Program-made: the position numbers and the translations under genes
Part shown: piece by piece, positions 31,601 to 34,538 of the stretch
How positions within the stretch are numbered: position 1 is the stretch's first letter
How the letters are laid out: every line of letters starts with the position of its first letter
Assembly (NCBI GenBank): GCA_018398765.1
Contig: JAHBMJ010000701.1
Coordinates: forward strand, 1-34,538
Reading direction: 5' to 3'
Origin: Chromera velia
Taxonomy: Eukaryota; Sar; Chromeraceae
Length of the DNA stretch: 34,538 nt
Notes under the pieces: model-generated
What the model was told of the DNA's origin: nothing
What the model saw: the letters and a program-made list of their open reading frames with translations, nothing else
Databases searched by the model: none

Positions 31601-34491
31601 ATCCGAGAGGAGCAGAAGGTCGTTCGGGGTGTTCTTGTAATGGGAGGAGACGAACAGAGACATCAAGCGAGAAAGAAAACGCTCCGAAGTCCTGCAGCCA
31701 GACAGTCAAAGGGACACAGGCAAAGAGAGAACAAAAGCAAAAAGGGACGGATGGCTCATGCATGAACTCGAAAGAAAGAAAGCAATTCCGTTGTTGCACC
31801 CATCGGACATACATTAAGTGACGGCGTGAAGGCATCCAAAGCCCTTATTATCCAGGAGAGGAGAGAAAAGAAAACCAAAAGAGAACAGCTTGCAACAAAG
31901 AAGAGGCACAAGAGATGCATAGAAAGCGTCCTTCCTCAACTTACTTGTGAAAAGAAAAAAGAGCGTCGCGGTCGACCATAAACAGACGGCATTTGTGCGG
32001 GGGGGGCAGTTTCCCTCCCCCTCCCCCTCCTCCCTCCCTCTCAGCATCGGTTGACAGTGCAGCAGGCGTGGTAGCGTCTAGACAGAGCAGTTGGTGCAGC
32101 CAGAGCTCCACAGGGTCTCCTGGTCCGTATCTGATGGGCTCCTGGATGTGAGGATCCAGGCAGAAGAAAGTATGCATTCATTTTTACACAGAATTCTTTT
32201 TCAATATGTATGATTCCAACCTAGATTCCAACATAAGGAAAAAGGAATTCTGTATGAAAATGAATCCATACATACGGGCTCCTGTGAGGACAGGAGAAAG
32301 AGGCAGCAGAAAGAATGAATAAACTCTCAATGTCTGGGAGCCACTAACGGGCGACTCCCTCCTGGAGTCTCGTCGGACGGGAAAGAAAGAAAAGAAAAAC
32401 CCGGCCCCCTCTTCTATCAGCCTCATAACCGCATACAAAAGGTCTTCACTGATCGATGACCTCTGTGGTTGAGTTTTCACTCGAGTCTCATCATCAGAAG
32501 AGGGAGGGTACTTAATTATTTATTTATTTCGGGTGGTGGAGAAAGAATCACCCGAGAGTTTCTTCTGATTGTTTGGTGCACTTCCTTGCACCCGGAGGAA
32601 ATGAAGCCACGACCCGTGGAGAGAAAGTGTTTCATACTTCTTATCTCTTTCTTTTCCTCGTCTTCTCTCAAGCAATTGCAATCTTCTGACCGACTGCCCC
32701 ACGAACCTGCAATTCGATTTCCTTGAAGCTTCTTCCCTGCATCTTTGCACTGTAGCCCTCTTCCCCAATCCCCTTTGGCCGCACTCTGGCTGCTGCCTGT
32801 CGGAGGTCCTTGACCAGCTTCAGAGAAAGGGCACGACCTGTACCCTCGTACCCATTCACTGTGGAGGACATCAGGACCACGTAGGGTCCCATCAGGCGTC
32901 GCACCAGAGGGAGGGGAATCGCGGCAGCCTCGTCGATCACCAGCAGTTCAGCCTGAAAGGAGGAAGGAGGAAAAAGGCAAAGGGGGGGGAGAAGGGGGAG
33001 AGAGTCAAATCAGAAAGAAGCATGAAGACAGATAGACCTTTTCTTTCAGACTCAAACTCTTCACTTCTCTCCCAATACCCAGTGAAAAAGCGAGAGGGTC
33101 AGGGATTCAGTGAAAGGATCTCTGCATCGCATCGATCGGAAAAAAGAAAATATTGATCTCTCTCAGGTCAGACAAATGCCTCGGTTGTCGTCAAGAAACA
33201 CGGAGAGCCGTCAGAAGGACCGACACAGAACGTGAAGGGACCAGAGACAGACAGACCGTTTCGGACTCGTCATCTAGCTTTTATCATCATACCTGAGGGT
33301 GTTTTCCTTTCTCTGCTTCCTTCTTTTTTGTTTTCTTCATTGGCTTGTTTCATGGGAGCTGTGGGGCGGATCAGTTGCCGGTAGGTCTTTAATTGAAATC
33401 AGACTTCCATCGTTTGTTTTTTTCTTCTATTCCTAATCTCCCCCAAAAGTCACTTCCCAAACCCAAAGCGGACCTGTGCAAGGTAGGGGTGATCTTGGGG
33501 TGCGATGTACTGGACAGTCTGTCGGTGGTCTCTGTACTCACGGACGGATCGAGCAAGAAGGGGGCACACAAAACAGCGCAACCTCAAAATAAATAACGCA
33601 AAGTGAGAGAGAAACAACAGAGAGAGCCCAAAGGGGGGAGGAGAAAGGGGGGGGGAGGAAGAGCGCCCCTCTCCTAACAATGAATCGAGCGAACAGGAAA
33701 GTATGAAAACAAACCCAAGCAAGAGCCTTCAACAAAAGGGGGCAAATTGAATCAACGCAACGTCCTTCCTGATCTCCCTGCCTCTCTCTCTTCACTCTGA
33801 AACAAAACAAAAGAAATCCCATGCCATCCACGAACCGGCTGCTCACCTGAACACATTGATCCTGACAAGGTTCCTGTCACTCGTCGTCTCTCCCCCCATC
33901 TGCCCGGACGAAGACGAAGAGGAGGAGGCTCCACTACCCCCCTGCCCCCCCTCTCCTGTTTGGTTCGGGTCAGAGGAGGCCCCCGCGACGAGCTCAAAGT
34001 CCTGGTGTTCATTCATGCCGAGAGCCTCGAGGCCTTTTTGGACAAACTCAAAAACAGTGCCCACATTCTCGGGAGACGGGGCAGTGACGAAAATGTTCGA
34101 ATAACCAAAACCAATCGCGGAGGCAATGGCCAACCCCAAAGCCGCAGACTTCCCTCTACCTCTCCCAGCAGTAAGTGCCACTGTCTGTCTGAGAGTCTTT
34201 TCTGATATGGCCTCTGCAAAGCTCATCACGCTTCGAGCCTGATCGAGTGTCACGCATTTCTGAAGGATGAGACCCACAGGGGGGGAATCCTTCATTGACA
34301 CTTTCAATTCTCGCAACTGCTTTCCAGTGGGGGTCTCGAAGACACCGTCTGTCCCCTCGAGTTCTTCCCCTGCGTCCTCTCTGTCCATGGAGACGGGACG
34401 GATGCTCTTGGCGTGGTGAGACAGAGGCAGGATGTTCAACTCGTCGTCCAACACCAGACAGGAGGGGGAGTTGGACAGGGAGAGAATGAAC
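26888..34491 (-). CDS. NAT10: RNA cytidine acetyltransferase, NAT10/Kre33 family, 5'-partial
   Basis: Exons in transcript order: 34491-33847, 33582-33474, 32952-32707, 32141-31945, 31691-31517, 31217-31083, 30245-29320, 28251-28181, 27780-27713 and 27415-26888. All phases agree. Earlier exons lie outside the window. The protein uses ATP and acetyl-CoA to form N4-acetylcytidine in 18S rRNA and, with an adaptor, in tRNA, in the nucleolus. Visible landmarks: CLVLDDELNILPLS, Walker A TAGRGRGKSAALGLA, Walker B VIDEAAAIPLPLV, NGYEGTGRALSLKL, the SHYKNTPNDLLLLSDAPAH block, the acetyl-CoA loop VVRIATHPSLQRMGYG, FWRRAGFVPVYLRQTP, and VQTAVLLGIGCQRRS leading to QLLALFNRSM. Oddities are a long Asp/Glu/Lys loop after the GNAT motif, Gly/Ser-rich loops, a possible 13-residue insertion at exon 2, and a Lys/Gln-rich basic tail ending KSKSKR. 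The family assignment is secure. Confidence 0.95.
28252..29319 (-). other. NAT10 intron rich in GA and CTTT microsatellites
   Basis: The intron carries (GA)n then (GAAA)n at about 28547-28640 and a (CTTT)n run at 29021-29070. Thus it contains both purine and pyrimidine strands of the same repeat in opposite orientation, which could pair as a long hairpin in the transcript. Confidence 0.6.
30246..31082 (-). other. NAT10 intron with ATTC, TCAG/TCCG and GAAA arrays
   Basis: On the + strand there is an (ATTC)n run at 30356-30387, a mixed (CAGT)/(CCGT) array at about 30391-30520, and a purine-rich block with (GAAA)n at 30619-30770. No exon is visible. The intron joins two phase-0 sites. Confidence 0.6.
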
Positions 34492-34538
34492 CTGAGAGGG
34501 GAGGGGGAGAGAGAGAAGCGTGGCCAAAAGACAAGGGG
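34492..34538 (-). other. Start of the next upstream NAT10 intron
   Basis: On the minus strand a pyrimidine-rich tract ends in CTCTCAG directly before the exon at 34491, so this edge is intron; the first part of the protein lies beyond the window. Confidence 0.8.

Overview
The window is nuclear DNA of a protist eukaryote. Its genes are split by many introns of 60 to 1,200 bp, mostly GT...AG with pyrimidine-rich ends and acceptors such as TGCAG. Coding blocks have mixed GC content, and AT-rich stretches full of repeats separate them. There are no operons, Shine-Dalgarno sites or CRISPR arrays. The splicing style, abundant simple repeats and LRR-type proteins would suit a chromerid alveolate such as Chromera velia; that assignment is inference from memory, not a search result.

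Layout. (1) About 0.5-6.6 kb, + strand: a short ORF with a SAM-like domain, followed by a multi-exon gene whose last seven exons join in perfect phase into two tandem MATH/TRAF-like beta domains. Phases also allow the SAM-like ORF to be its first exon. (2) 6.6-8.0 kb: an AT-rich spacer with an orphan minus-strand ORF that looks like a mobile-element remnant. (3) 8.8-12.2 kb, + strand: a leucine-rich-repeat protein gene of four phase-consistent exons, with a one-base frameshift in the last exon and an abrupt 3' end. (4) 12.25-13.3 kb: an AT-rich repeat zone. (5) 13.3-16.55 kb: three tandem copies of a unit of about 1.14 kb, of which only the last keeps an uninterrupted small basic ORF. (6) 16.6-21 kb: weak hypothetical exons, a 240-bp pure pyrimidine tract, a coding segment broken by an in-frame stop, and a 51-bp minisatellite whose unit looks like an intron 3' end. 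(7) 21.5-26.9 kb: an AT-rich transposon graveyard with a MITE bearing 10-bp target-site duplications, a hAT-like element and an interstitial telomere-like array. (8) 26.9-34.5 kb, - strand: most of an NAT10/Kre33 RNA cytidine acetyltransferase gene in ten exons, whose 5' end lies beyond the window.

The NAT10 homologue is the only gene identified with high certainty; it is a conserved housekeeping enzyme of rRNA and tRNA acetylation. The MATH-like and LRR genes are probable protein-interaction proteins. No functional link among the three genes is visible. The most informative new observations are the duplicated 3' splice site in the MATH-like gene, the splice-acceptor-like minisatellite, the MITE and hAT-like elements with recognisable ends, and the tandem triplication with one surviving ORF.
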